NCBI GenBank assembly: GCA_031216915.1
Contig: CM062292.1
Span: forward strand, 74,134,956-74,198,955
DNA: 64,000 bases
From: Pictodentalium vernedei
Taxonomy: Eukaryota > Mollusca > Scaphopoda > Dentaliida > Dentaliidae
Direction: 5' to 3'
This document shows positions 33,161-43,102 of the stretch, piece after piece (position 1 is the stretch's first letter; the number at the start of each line of letters is the position of its first letter). Made by a program: the position numbers and the translations under genes. The notes beneath the pieces were generated by a model. It had not been told where the DNA came from. It saw nothing but the letters and a program-made list of their open reading frames with translations, and searched no databases.

Positions 33161-33902
33161 CCCGCACCTCGCCCCGTCGACCTCGGGGCGTCCGACCGAT
33201 TGTCCCGGCCTGAAGGACGTCCCGAACGAGAGTCGCTATCCTGACGGTCTCTCGAATAAGACCAAGAGGACGCACCGGAACCTCTATAGGAACCTCTCTT
33301 GGGCGCATTAGACCCAGAAGTGCCTGTCTTATTCGTGTCTGCTGTATCCGACTTCTTAGGAGCAGATTTGAACAACAGAGAATCCTTAGCTTTCTTTGTA
33401 ATTTTATCATAAATAGCGGAAAGCTTGCCGTCAAAGAGAAGTTCTCCTGAGACCGAAGCGACTCTAAGAGAGTTCTTCACCTTAGAATCCACTAGTGTGG
33501 ATGTAGCTAGGGCTGCGTCACGTCTAACCAACTCCAGATTTGCCACTGAAAGGGCCGAGTTACACGTGGAATAAGCTACTGCCCTTGAAAGAAGTCTTAA
33601 AGAGGATTGTATATCCTGAAACTCTTTCCCCTGAAGGCGCAGTGATAACGCCTTAGTAAGGTGATCTGCGTAAGATAAGGCATCTAAATTGGCTCTGTTA
33701 GACGCAATAGCTGTTTCCAACACCGCGGTTGGAATAGAAGCTGACGACGGTAATGATAGCTCTAAGTCTTCCGCCTCGTCGTCCATACGCAGAGGAACTC
33801 TCGGTGTACCCTGTCCTGCCGTATCGAATTTATTCCTTGCATTAATGAAAGGCAGGTTGAGAGTATTAGCGGACAAGAAACCTGCTTTACCGTCCTGGAA
33901 GC
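33109..33902 (-). CDS. DIRS-a ORF1, gag-like C-terminal part in a shifted frame
   Basis: Frame beginning about QDGKAGFLSANTLNLPFINA, followed by helical sequence (TKALSLRLQGKEFQDIQSSL, LELVRRDAALATSTL) and a basic Gly/Arg/Ser tail (RGRRGFSYRRPHRSRR) suited to RNA binding. Continuity with the upstream frame requires a -1 shift or a one-base loss near 33,900. Its 3' end overlaps the RT frame, as is usual in DIRS elements. Whether the shift is programmed or a mutation cannot be told from one copy; the copy at 1-1,717 does not reach this point. Confidence 0.7.
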
Positions 33903-35210
33903 AAGTTTAAATATAGCGTCGTTCAATAATTCAAATGTTCTTGCAACATTATTGGACTGCGACGGAAACTCGGGAGCGATGTCCCTGAACCGCTCAAAAA
34001 ATTCAGAGTCCAATGACGCTATAATTCTCTTGTCCGGAAGCGCAGCAGTCTGGCCCGACGGAACAACTTGAGGGAGAAAGTGCCGGATGAAGTCCATGGC
34101 AGCTTTATGTTGTTCCGAAAGGGATAGCTCCAAGTCATCCGTATCCCTTTCACCATCCGGTCGGACCTCATGATGTTCCCGGTCGTCCGCCCCCGATGCT
34201 TCGGCAGAGCGTACCGACCCAGCGCCGTCAGATAATTCTCGATCCGACACCGTTTCTGTTGGCTGCTGGGATGCTGCGATAAGCTGTGCTATCTGCACAA
34301 GAATGTCCGGCGTCGAGACCTGTGGAGGCGCAGTCTTTCGCTGCTTCGCCGAGGGCAGCTCCGCATCAGATGGCTCCCGCATACTTTTCCTATGCGAACG
34401 TCCAGAGTCCATCGGTCTCGAATCCCTGGCTGCCGGATGGTGTGACCTGGTCGCCGAAGAATCCTTGATCGGCGAAGCTGGTAATATATCGGCGGTCACG
34501 CAGCCAAGGTGCGGTCGTGTGCGCTGACGAGAAGAGGAAGCCTTAACAGTCTCTGCGGACTGCTTATACAACGGAGCATCCCGAGCGACGGACGTATGCT
34601 CCGCTAAAGACACATTTTGTACCACAACATCTGGTCCCAGATGTTGTTGTACGAGAGAGGGGCCTCTCTCGATCGCGGCCCGGCTGGACCTGGACGAGCT
34701 AGGAACCGGACTCAAAGGCTTCCTCCGTTCTCGCTTACTATCCGCTGTCACTGGGTGTGCATCTATTATGTTTATAGTGCTCGCATCACCCAAAATTTCC
34801 TCTTGGACCGCATCGGACGAACCCGGCTGCCGAACCATTCGGTGAATGGACGCTACACCGGGCGAGCTAGCGGACGACATTTGTCTAATCTCCGTGAGCA
34901 CTTTTGCCGCTAGCTCTGAATTCATTTGTGACGACGGACGCACACTTGAAGAAGATAACATGGAAACATCACCCTGTTCTGGTTCCTCTGAAATAGAAAC
35001 TGAGAGAGTAGAGTGACCTTGCAGAGAAAGAGCCGGCATCGATCTTTCTCCAGAAACAACATATCGTGACACACGTTTCCAATGTTTCTCATCCCAATGT
35101 TCACATATAGGACAGGGATTAATGCGAGAACACTGACTACAATTAATACAATGATCATGAAAGTCAGAGGAAGATTTCTTCCTATTACAATTTGAACAAC
35201 GTCCCTTCAT
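33762..35210 (-). CDS. DIRS-a ORF1, gag-like protein (N-terminal part)
   Basis: Read from MKGRCSNCNRKKSSSDFHDH; an upstream in-frame Met gives 17 more residues but this Met directly precedes the conserved module. The first 40 residues hold paired cysteines (CSNC, then HCINCSQC, then CPIC), a likely zinc-binding head. A long low-complexity Ser/Arg/Asp region follows, then a more folded block (HKAAMDFIRHFLPQVVP, FFERFRDIAPEFPSQSNN, FELLNDAIFKLASR). DIRS ORF1 products act as nucleocapsid-like RNA-binding proteins. After FKLAS the conserved reading continues one frame over (QDGKAGFLSANTLNLPF), so the last roughly 45 residues of this frame are probably read-through beyond a frame break near 33,900. 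Confidence 0.75.
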   Translation of the reverse strand: MKGRCSNCNRKKSSSDFHDHCINCSQCSRINPCPICEHWDEKHWKRVSRYVVSGERSMPALSLQGHSTLSVSISEEPEQGDVSMLSSSSVRPSSQMNSELAAKVLTEIRQMSSASSPGVASIHRMVRQPGSSDAVQEEILGDASTINIIDAHPVTADSKRERRKPLSPVPSSSRSSRAAIERGPSLVQQHLGPDVVVQNVSLAEHTSVARDAPLYKQSAETVKASSSRQRTRPHLGCVTADILPASPIKDSSATRSHHPAARDSRPMDSGRSHRKSMREPSDAELPSAKQRKTAPPQVSTPDILVQIAQLIAASQQPTETVSDRELSDGAGSVRSAEASGADDREHHEVRPDGERDTDDLELSLSEQHKAAMDFIRHFLPQVVPSGQTAALPDKRIIASLDSEFFERFRDIAPEFPSQSNNVARTFELLNDAIFKLASRTVKQVSCPLILSTCLSLMQGINSIRQDRVHREFLCVWTTRRKT

Positions 35211-36093
35211 TGTGAAAGAACAACAATAAGTCCTAGTTACTCGCAAAAACCCCTGACACAAAGATACATAATAACATGATCCATTAATAAATGAAAAAAC
35301 AATTGCAAAACAAAATAATTTTGAAAAAATATTTTTTCAGCGAAGCCCAAGTTGCTGAAGAGTAACGTTGAGCCCTGATGGATCCTATGGCAAAGTGTGG
35401 TCAAAAATTTTAAATTTATATTAAATAATTAATGAGACACTTTCGGATAATATAAATGTATCTTATAGTGAGATAAACAACAGCAAAGGCAAACAGCCCC
35501 CCTCAAAAAAGGCTGTTGCCAATGAAAACAAACAGTGTAAAAACACCAGAAAACATGACTCCAGGCACTGAAAAAACTGGCCCGGAATCAGTCATCAATT
35601 ACACTCTATCTGATGCAAAACAGAGACTCCCAGGGGAGAATCTGCAGAACATCAGATGGAAGATGCAGAACACAAACGTTATACACCCATGGGTGAAAAC
35701 GTAACTATGGGGAAAATAACAGAAAACATTCTGTAACCAAGCAACTCTCCCAGGAAATTTTAGAAATGAAATTTCTCAAAAATATGCCAAAAGCATGGGA
35801 GAATTGCAAGGGGGGACTTTAGAAGGCTAGGGGAGAGGAAACACTGAATAAGCAGTGCAACAATTAGCAAGAATGACAACAAGAGGCCCATGCCTCGAAA
35901 ATAGGCAACTTAACATAATTTCATCAAAAAATTTTAAGTACAGCCCTGATTATTTTTTGTCACTTCTTTTTCCTCTCCTCCTTCTATCCTCCTTAGAATC
36001 ACATTTTCTCCAAAAATTACGTGTCTGGCATCCTTTAAACTGAGATTTACAAGCACAAAGATCAGTGAGATGTTGACTGATGAAGGGCCAAAC

Positions 36094-36298
36094 AGAGAAT
36101 GATAATTGGCGCCAATTTCGGGACGTCTGCGTCACTGCGCATGCGCAGTAGAGGCGTAGTATGGAGGTCCTTTAGGACATGATTTCTTTTTGTTTTGGAT
36201 GCAAATTTTGGGGATTGGGGGGCAAAATTTGTGTTTGGCCCTGGTTTTGTTAGAGTTAGCACCAGCTAAGTCTGGGTCATTGGTACAGTATAAAAATA
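36094..36298 (-). repeat. DIRS-a 5' inverted terminal repeat
   Basis: Inverted against the 3' repeat over about 190 bp. Its last dozen bases (ACAGTATAAAAATA) differ from the 3' outer end (AAGTATAAAAAATA). The copy at 1,526-1,717 ends at the same point, which fixes the boundary. Confidence 0.8.
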
Positions 36299-36309
36299 CT
36301 ATATTTTAG

Positions 36310-36868
36310 TGGTTAAAGTTCAAAAAGGGGCCATAACTCAAATACAATTATTATCACACCACACTCAAAATCAAACCTGTCTGGTATACTGCCTACAGTA
36401 AGCTACATTTCAAGTTTGATTGAAATCGGACACCTACAACTCAAGTTACCATCCAGAAACCAATATCAACATGTCTTCTAAGTTGGAAAAGGGCCATAAC
36501 TCTGCCCAAAAATATCGGATCAAGCCCACTATCAATCCCAACCTGTATTACGTGGTTATAAACCTATGTATGTATACAATTTTGTTTTTTATCGTTCAGT
36601 CAAACTAAAGTTATCATCCGGAAACTATTTGCTTCAGACGGATGGACATGGACGGCAAATATATGCTCCCCCCTGAAAATATCAGACCAAGCCCACTATC
36701 AATTCCAACCTGTATTATGTGATTATAAATCAATGTATAAAATTTTGTTTCATTTCATTCAGACAAACTGAAGTTATCGTCTGGAAACCATTTTGTTTCG
36801 GACGAATGGATGGATGGACAGACAGGGAGGCGACTATATGCTCCCTTAAAAAGTTTTCGGGGAGCAGA
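36310..36868. mobile_element. tandem-array class element
   Basis: About three diverged monomers (CGGATCAAGCCCACTATCAA, GACAAACTGAAGTTATCGTC), then GGATGGATGGACAGACAGG and the terminal hairpin TATGCTCCCTT...GGGGAGCA. Starts 12 bp from the DIRS-a 5' end. Confidence 0.6.
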
Positions 36869-36917
36869 AAAATCATATAACCCATCATTACAACCAGCTC
36901 GCTACTCACGTTTCAAT

Positions 36918-36942
36918 GGGGGGGGGGGGGGGGGGGGGGGGG
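36918..36942. repeat. 25-G homopolymer in a T1 core
   Basis: Replaces the GGGG of TGAGGGGTCACATG. Confidence 0.85.
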
Positions 36943-37033
36943 TCACATGATATGGTTTTGTGGAAATCTTTTGAAAAATTGAAGAAAAAAAAAAAAAAAA
37001 AAAAAATTTTTATATCCTGTGTGGTAAAGGGTT
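36943..37033. mobile_element. T1 MITE, B type, right arm only
   Basis: GTCACATGATATGGTTTTGT to GGTAAAGGGTTA. The GGGG of the core has been replaced by a 25-G run (36,918-36,942). The left arm is gone. Confidence 0.75.
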
Positions 37034-37039
37034 ACAAGA

Positions 37040-38335
37040 CTGCAATCTTTTTCAATAATTTCCAATGTCTGTGAAAAAAGTATTCTCACTGGTTTCACAT
37101 AAGACTGTAGACTGAAGAGAGCCCAATTTGCAAGATAATTAAAATACAAAGTGGAAAATATGCAAATCATGCTTACCGTTTCAAACTTGTATCTATAATC
37201 TTTTGTGCAAAACAAAATTTGTCTTCCAACGTTAAAATGAGAAAAACAAGAATAAGGAGATTCAGTAACAATTTAATCCCACAGCTCTACCAAGCTGTGG
37301 GATTAAATTATTGCTGACTATCTCCATAAATTAACATGAGCTTTGCATCAGAGATGCGGGAAATGAGTTGTGGTGGCAAAAAAGGAATCGGTGCAAGCAC
37401 TTGAAAACACTGAAACTAAGAAACCATCTAAAAGACATAGGACAAATTTGGTCAAAATTGGATAACATTTGTTCAAGTTATGGAGCCGACACCAAAACAA
37501 GTTGGAAATTCAAACAAGCAAACAGTCTAAGAGGCATAACTCTTGAAAACAATTCTGGCAGGACTAGTTTTCTAACTCCTCTAAGACATTTAAAACTAAG
37601 AGAACAAATTTGGTCAAAATCGGATGTTACTTCAAGTTATCATGCTAACAGCACTGCAAGTTGGAAATCATACAAGAAAACAATCCGAGAGACATAACTC
37701 CTGAAAAAAAATTTGAACTGGTTATCAAACTCATCAGACATTCTCGAGTAGAACTCACAAACCAAATTTGGTCCTAAGGAAGCTGCATACCAAACAAGAT
37801 TCTCTAAAGAGCCTGTAATCGCTCACATGGCAGAACTACATATCCCTCGGTTATTCTAATCAAAATCAAAGATTGCAGTTTGCTGCCATGCTCCTTCATC
37901 TGAGCGAAACAGAAAAAATATTGTTTTCAGAGGACTTTCCAAACATTATTTGTGCCAAGGTTGGTTCACACTGGCCAAGTAGTTCAGATAAGAAGATGAA
38001 AACGTGATTTCCCATAGGCTTTCCATGGTAACTAGGAGCCACAATTGCGGCCATGATTTTAACAAACTTAAATCTGATCCCCTTAAAGATTTTGAATACC
38101 ATATATCATTGTGACTGCTAGATGTGAAGAAGAGTCTTAAAAGATTCTGACTGGTGAATCTTAAGAAGATTTTTAAGGAGTTCTCATACATGTATTGCAC
38201 AAAGCAGAAATTTAGGTTCCCCAAGAGAGCCTAAATATGGGACTCAGGGACTCGATTTGAACAAACTTTAATCTGATCCTCCTAAGAATGCTGACGACCC
38301 AGTTACTTTATTAGAACAAGAAAACAGTACATCGC
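37040..38335. other. intronic, degenerate tandem sequence
   Basis: Two diverged units near 37,390-37,700 (AAGTTGGAAATT/AAATC, GGTCAAAATTGGAT) and the inverse of the 45-kb array near 37,900-38,330. Confidence 0.5.
37268..37314. repeat. hairpin
   Basis: CAATTTAATCCCACAGCT pairs with AGCTGTGGGATTAAATTA. Confidence 0.75.
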
Positions 38336-38339
38336 GATG

Positions 38340-38960
38340 CATTGCATATGCCCCCCTCCCCCCAACAATGTCAACATGGGCGATATAAAAATTTTCTGTA
38401 CACAAAAAACAAGTATTTTCACACAAAAGTTTTTTTAAGTCAAAAAAGGGGCAGAACTGTGGTAAGTACGCATGGGCGTAACCTGCAATATGCAGATATC
38501 TTTTCCCCAGAATGGTCTATCACCACACCAAAGAACATCACAATCCAACAAGTGATACCAGAGTTATAATGCAAGATATTTGTACAAAGTTTTATTAGTA
38601 GAAGAAAGGCCATAATTCTGGTCTGAACGCACGGATGAAACCCACAATATGAGGATGTCTGCTCCCCATGCTAATGTCTCACCGTACCAAAGGACATCAA
38701 AATCCACACACAAATGACTGAGTTATAATACAAAACGTTCATATAGAGAGTTTTCTATGTGTAATAAGGGTAATAACTCAGGTCTGTATGCATGGACGAA
38801 ACCTGCAATATGTGAATGTCTTTTTCCCCCATGCCAGTCACTCATCATACCACAGGACATCAAAATCTGCACACAAGTGACAGTTAAAATGCAAAATTCG
38901 TACAGAGAGTTTCTAAGTGTAACAAGGTAGAAATGTACAGACGAAACCCACGATACATAG
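38340..38960. repeat. tandem array (GGCCATAATTCTGGTCTGAA type)
   Basis: Three to four monomers of about 135 bp with ACCAAAGGACATCAAAATCC and GTATGCATGGACGAAACC. A related two-to-three unit array is at 21,660-22,200. Confidence 0.7.
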
Positions 38961-38961
38961 A

Positions 38962-39120
38962 CAAAACTACATGTATGTTTCAATGAGTCGTTTTGTATTC
39001 AATGAGTCAGATGTGCGTAGGAAGAAAACGTCGAGACCGAAGGTCGAGACGTTTTCATTCTACGCACATCTGACGAATTGAATACAAAACAACTCATTGA
39101 AACATACATGTGGTTTTGTA
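38962..39120. repeat. long near-perfect hairpin
   Basis: Arms CATGTATGTTTCAATGAGT and inverse, inner CAGATGTGCGTAG and AAAACGTCGAGACC around a GAA loop. Confidence 0.85.
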
Positions 39121-39236
39121 TTTATTACATGACCCAAGCACCTACTGACCTAATTTTCTTTTCTATCAATGGTGGTAAACACCATGCACTTTATGCAGTC
39201 GCATTGCATAAAAAAAGTCCCGGTTGGAACAGGTTG

Positions 39237-39266
39237 GTGTGCAATACGGAATTCCGTATTGCACAG
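39237..39266. repeat. GTGCAATACGGAATTCCG palindrome
   Basis: Perfect palindrome centred on GAATTC, followed by two further CCGTATTGCA units. Confidence 0.8.
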
Positions 39267-39329
39267 CCGTATTGCACGCCGTATTGCATAAGAGAGACTG
39301 CATGGGCATGTAATAAATGGATATAATGT

Positions 39330-39814
39330 CCCCATGTTGGTCTATCAGCATACCAAAGGACATCAAAATCTGACAACAGAGACCCAAGCCATAATGCAAA
39401 ACATTCATTTTGCTATTTTACCAAGTCCTACGAGGGCCATAAATCTGGTATGAATCCTTGAACAAAACCCTGCAAAACCTGTGGATATCATTTCCCCCAT
39501 GCTGGTCTATCAAAATATCAAAGGACATCAAAATCTGACAACCAGAGTTATACAAAATATTTGTATGCACAGACAGACATAAAGGTCTAAGTACTGCAAG
39601 GGCCATAACTCTGGTATGAATGTGTGGACAAAATTTGTGGATGTCAATTTCCCTATGCTGGTCAATCATCATACCAAAGTACAACAAAATGCCACAACCG
39701 ATGCCAGAGTTACAAAATGTTTATACAGATGGATGGATGCATGGACATGCAGGTATATGGATGGAGGTCTCAACTATATACCCACCAAACCTCCGAAGGA
39801 GGTTGGGGGTGTAA
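39330..39814. mobile_element. tandem-array class element with terminal hairpin
   Basis: Three monomers (CCATGCTGGTCTATCA, GGACATCAAAATCTGACAAC), then GATGGATGGATGCATGG and the hairpin ACCTCC-GAA-GGAGGT (39,777-39,814) ending TAACAAATT. Confidence 0.65.
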
Positions 39815-40203
39815 CAAATTGGAATCTCACCATGTGTAGGATGTTGAATACCAAATATCAAAAGATTTCTATTGGTAATTCTGGAGAGGATTTAAAAAAA
39901 GAAGAAATATGTGAACAAATTTAAATGACATATAAGGAAGATGCATACCAAATTTGGTTCAATTCGGTTCAGTAGTTTCGGAGCAGTCAATAATGTAAAC
40001 TTCATGATGCATCACCACAGACGATGGATGGCAAGTGATTGGTTAAGCTCCCTCAGGTGACCTAAATCTGGTCATGGTCTCCATTTTCATCACCAGCAAC
40101 AACACAAAATAAATTTATGAAGTTTTATCTTTGTAAACCAGAATTAAGGAATGGAAAACAAAACCATGCTAGACTTACAGGAAGACATGGGCAACATTGG
40201 CGG

Positions 40204-40344
40204 CAAGCCTGAATATAAGCCATCTGTCATTTGCAAAATGAGGTCCGCAGAAGGTGAATTTGCTGATGTTATCCCATACAATGGGCCAGTTTATCCTCTA
40301 GGGACCTCACTTTGCAAATGACAGTCTGCTTATTTTCAGGCTTG
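40204..40344. mobile_element. H3 hAT-like MITE, short form
   Basis: TSD ATTGGCGG / ATTGGGGG (one mismatch). Only 141 bp: ends and first hairpin of the family without the second hairpin. It ends 40 bp from a SIN3 donor site. Confidence 0.85.
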
Positions 40345-40384
40345 ATTGGGGGCAAAGGAAACTTAATGCTGAAGATATACTCAC

Positions 40385-40567
40385 AATCATTATCTTGAAG
40401 CAGTTCTCATCAGAGAGTAACTGTTCTGCTCTCCTCTGGTAACTGTTTTCTGCAGGAAGTCTTTGATGCTGTGTTGCTAAATGTCCACCTACTGCATTAT
40501 TATTTATTTCTTCATTGTACAATTCCACTACCTTGTTACAAACATCTTCACTTGCTATATGTTGTAG
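40385..40567 (-). CDS. SIN3A: SIN3 co-repressor, exon with DENCFKIM block
   Basis: Sixty-one codons in phase 0 at both ends, from LQHIASEDVCNKVVELY through GGHLATQ and SYQRRAEQLLSDENCFKIMI. Family SIN3 proteins have LQHIVSDE, a GG.L turn and a YQ.KAE..M.DENCFK.M block in this order. The acceptor is ...CTCCTTGTACAG and the donor is ATT|GTGAGT. An H3 hAT-like MITE ends 40 bp downstream of the donor. The following intron is the longest seen (11.9 kb) and holds the DIRS retrotransposon. Confidence 0.95.
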
Positions 40568-41026
40568 CTGTACAAGGAGAAAAAAGGAAATAATTGTTTT
40601 CATTGTGGAGATGTGTGGTATTGGAATTTTGAGTTCGGTATCGGTTTAGGTATTTTTAGGGGAGTATATCACAGTATCAGGTCGGTATTCAGTATCACAC
40701 TTGACCGAGATTTCCCGATGGTAGCAAAGGTGAATTCACATAAGGAAAATACAGAAGAAGTTGTTCTTGTATCATTCTACCACAGCATCACAAATGCCAC
40801 TGGCAATGAACTCAATTTATTTATTTATTTGTTGATATTTAAGGTCACATATTTCAGCACAATGGCTAATCGTGACCACAACATGGAGATAAAGTCAAGT
40901 TTAGTAATGAACTCAACACTGGCATCCTTTTGCCAACATCAATCACATCTACAGATATTTGTGACTTGTTCCAACAACACCTTAACCTTCATATCAGTAT
41001 ACTTGGCTATTTTCCAATTTATTTTT

Positions 41027-41250
41027 TTTATTAGTGTTCAATTTTAAGTATTTTTGGCACAAAGGCTAATCGTGACTGCAACATGGATATAAAGCCAAGT
41101 TTTACCAATCGTTTATATCCAAGTTGCCCATTCTAGAGGACTTCCACCACAAGCACTGGTTACTGGGTTCTACTTTACCGGTAAAACAAGGCTTGTGTAC
41201 CACAGTAAACAAGCCCTGCTTCACTCCCCAGGGTCCCCATGGGGGCATAA
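41027..41250 (-). mobile_element. SINE-x, copy
   Basis: Same body as 58,971-59,196 (GGACTTCCACCACAAGCACT, AAACAAGCCCTGCTTCAC). The tail is degenerate (TTTTAAGTATTTTTGGCAC). A second partial tail lies just upstream at 40,810-40,905. I see no clear TSD. Confidence 0.6.
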
Positions 41251-41279
41251 TGAAAATAGGAAATAAGGAATTTAACAAA

Positions 41280-41336
41280 TTCAATCTTGTTTGACAGAGT
41301 GCACAGAGCTCTGTCAAACAAGACTGAATTGGTTAC
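41280..41336. repeat. hairpin of the TCTTGTTTGACAGAG family
   Basis: AATCTTGTTTGACAGAG and CTCTGTCAAACAAGACT. The same word is in A4's core (24.74 kb), at 23.7 kb and at 16.69 kb. Confidence 0.7.
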
Positions 41337-42039
41337 ATTCCTTGTTGCATTATGGTAAATACATCACTGCAGAGAGGGTTAATAGTTAAAAAAATTGAAT
41401 TTTTTTAGGAAATTTTGTTTAACATACCTACCACAATTGTTTACAATTGGCTGTAACGTAAGTGCAAGTCCTACTTTGGAACTAACTCAAGCTAATAACT
41501 TTTCCAAACGAGTTGGAAAAGTGGAAGAGAGCAAAAGCATGAAAAAAAGATTGAAAAAAGGGTCGAGCGAGACTGGCGCTCGACATTACAGGTACTCTCT
41601 CGGCACCCCTCTTGCATTTACCAAGCGCATGCACAACAACCGTGACGTCAATTCCGAATTTCCGTCAACAAGAAGTTTGTGATTAAGCGGGGAGGCAACG
41701 ATATCAAAAGATATCCCCTAGGAGGGTGGGCCTCCGGTAAACAATTGTGGTAGGTATGTTAAGAAACAAAATTTACTAAAAAATTTTAATTTCTTCTCAA
41801 CCTACTCACAACTGTTTACAATTGGCTGAATAAACAATAGGAGGAGGTGAATCACAAGACCTATACCAACAAGCACAGCAGAAAGAAATGCAAGGAGGGC
41901 AGAGAATGACAGTGAAACCTGTAAAAGAAGAAAGCAGAAAGTTGCTGAAAAAGAAGCTGAAACACCAACACCACAGTGTTGAAAAGAATGAAGCATCTGA
42001 AAAGAACAAGGTTGAGCGATGCACAAACCTGAAAATACA

Positions 42040-43095
42040 TATTTAATGAGGGTGCACAACAGCCTGAGCAGCAACGAGAGGGCCTAAAGAAAAAAGGTCC
42101 TCAGATTGCTGTTGTAGATGGTGGAGATAAAAGGAGGAGAAAGTAGAAGCATTCCTCCAGTAGGCCGCATTCCTCCAGTAGGCCGCATTCCTCCAGTAAG
42201 CCGCATTCATAGCTTCTCTGAGCAAAACAGAATTGAAGAACGCCTAGGAAGTAGAAATGGCACGAACCTCATGCGCATTAAATTGGCTTCAAACAAGATC
42301 TGAAGCAGACTAACTGGAATAAGCCAGTTTGATTGCGAGACATATCCATCTGGAAATAGAATGGGAAGAGATAGACTGCCTCCCAGGAATGAGAGACAGA
42401 AAGAATCTCTTCCAGCCCCACCGAATGAACTGCGTGCGATTAATATAAGTCTTGATCGCACTAACAGGACAAAGAAGAGGCCTCTGGCCATCCACAGCAG
42501 GGAGAGCCTGAATGCAGATGGGAGGAGGTACCGAATCAGGAAGTTGATTCTTGGCCAGAAAAGAGCAATCAGAAGTGAAGGTTACACTGTTCGCCTCATT
42601 CCTGAAGAAAACTGAATCAACAAAAAGTGCATGAAGCTCACTGACACGTCTGGCAGAAGCAAACGCTAGAAGTAAAGCAGTCTAATATGTGAGAAAACTC
42701 ATATCAGTCTCTTATAAGGGCTCGAACGGCGCCCTCCTCCAAACAATGTAACACCCATGCCAAGTTCCATTTGGGTGTAAGACGCAAAACTAGAGGCCTC
42801 TTCGGAGAAAAGTGCCGAATCAGTTGGAGAGAAAGAGATTACGACCGATGCACCGCTTTCCCACATAAGAGAAAGTATCTGACAGCAAAGACCGATAGCC
42901 CTTAATAGTAACAGGCTGAAGGCCCTTGGAGTCAAAAAGGTATACCAGAAAATCCACAATTTGAGCGATTGACGTATTTCGGTAATCCACAGGTTGAGTT
43001 GTACACCAGTGGCAGAAAACTTTCCACTTAGCAGCATAAGTCATGCCAGTGGAATATCGCCGTGATGCAGAAATGCACTCCACTGTTCGTCTCAA
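42040..43095 (-). pseudogene. DIRS-b tyrosine recombinase, broken
   Basis: Pieces in several frames align in order to the DIRS-a recombinase: TYAAKWKVFCHWC, LQPVTIKGYRSLLSDTF, SARRVSELHAL (catalytic Arg kept), GQRPLLCPVSAIKTYINRTQ, NAHEVRAISTS (HxxR kept) and STFSSFYLHH (Tyr kept). Frameshifts separate them and a TAG replaces the Trp codon after STS. An 18-bp unit is repeated three times just before the Tyr motif, giving AAYWRN three times. Not functional as it stands. Confidence 0.8.
42151..42204. repeat. 18-bp tandem triplication inside the DIRS-b recombinase
   Basis: ATTCCTCCAGTAGGCCGC occurs three times head to tail (the third with one change). It keeps frame, repeating six codons. Confidence 0.9.
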
Positions 43096-43102
43096 AAAAC
43101 CT

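Larger units (their letters stand above)
29162..36298 (-). mobile_element. DIRS-type tyrosine-recombinase retrotransposon (family DIRS-a), nearly complete
   Basis: In minus-strand order: 5' inverted terminal repeat (about 36,298-36,094), 5' leader, gag-like frames, RT/RNase H, methyltransferase-like segment, tyrosine recombinase, 3' leader, internal complementary region (about 29,466-29,556) and 3' inverted terminal repeat (29,162-29,391). The two terminal repeats are inverted copies of about 190 bp sharing GGCGCCAATT and the CTGGGTCATTGGTA end. Together these are the textbook features of DIRS elements, which integrate through a recombinase rather than an integrase and leave no LTRs or usual target duplication. 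It lies in a SIN3 intron in the same orientation as the gene. Two in-frame TGA codons and a one-base frame break argue that this copy is no longer autonomous, unless recoding occurs. Confidence 0.9.

Noticed and set aside
41399..41790. A separate foldback transposon
   Set aside because: The inverted arms fit better as the outer 3' end and ICR half of DIRS-b, as in DIRS-a at 29.2-29.5 kb.
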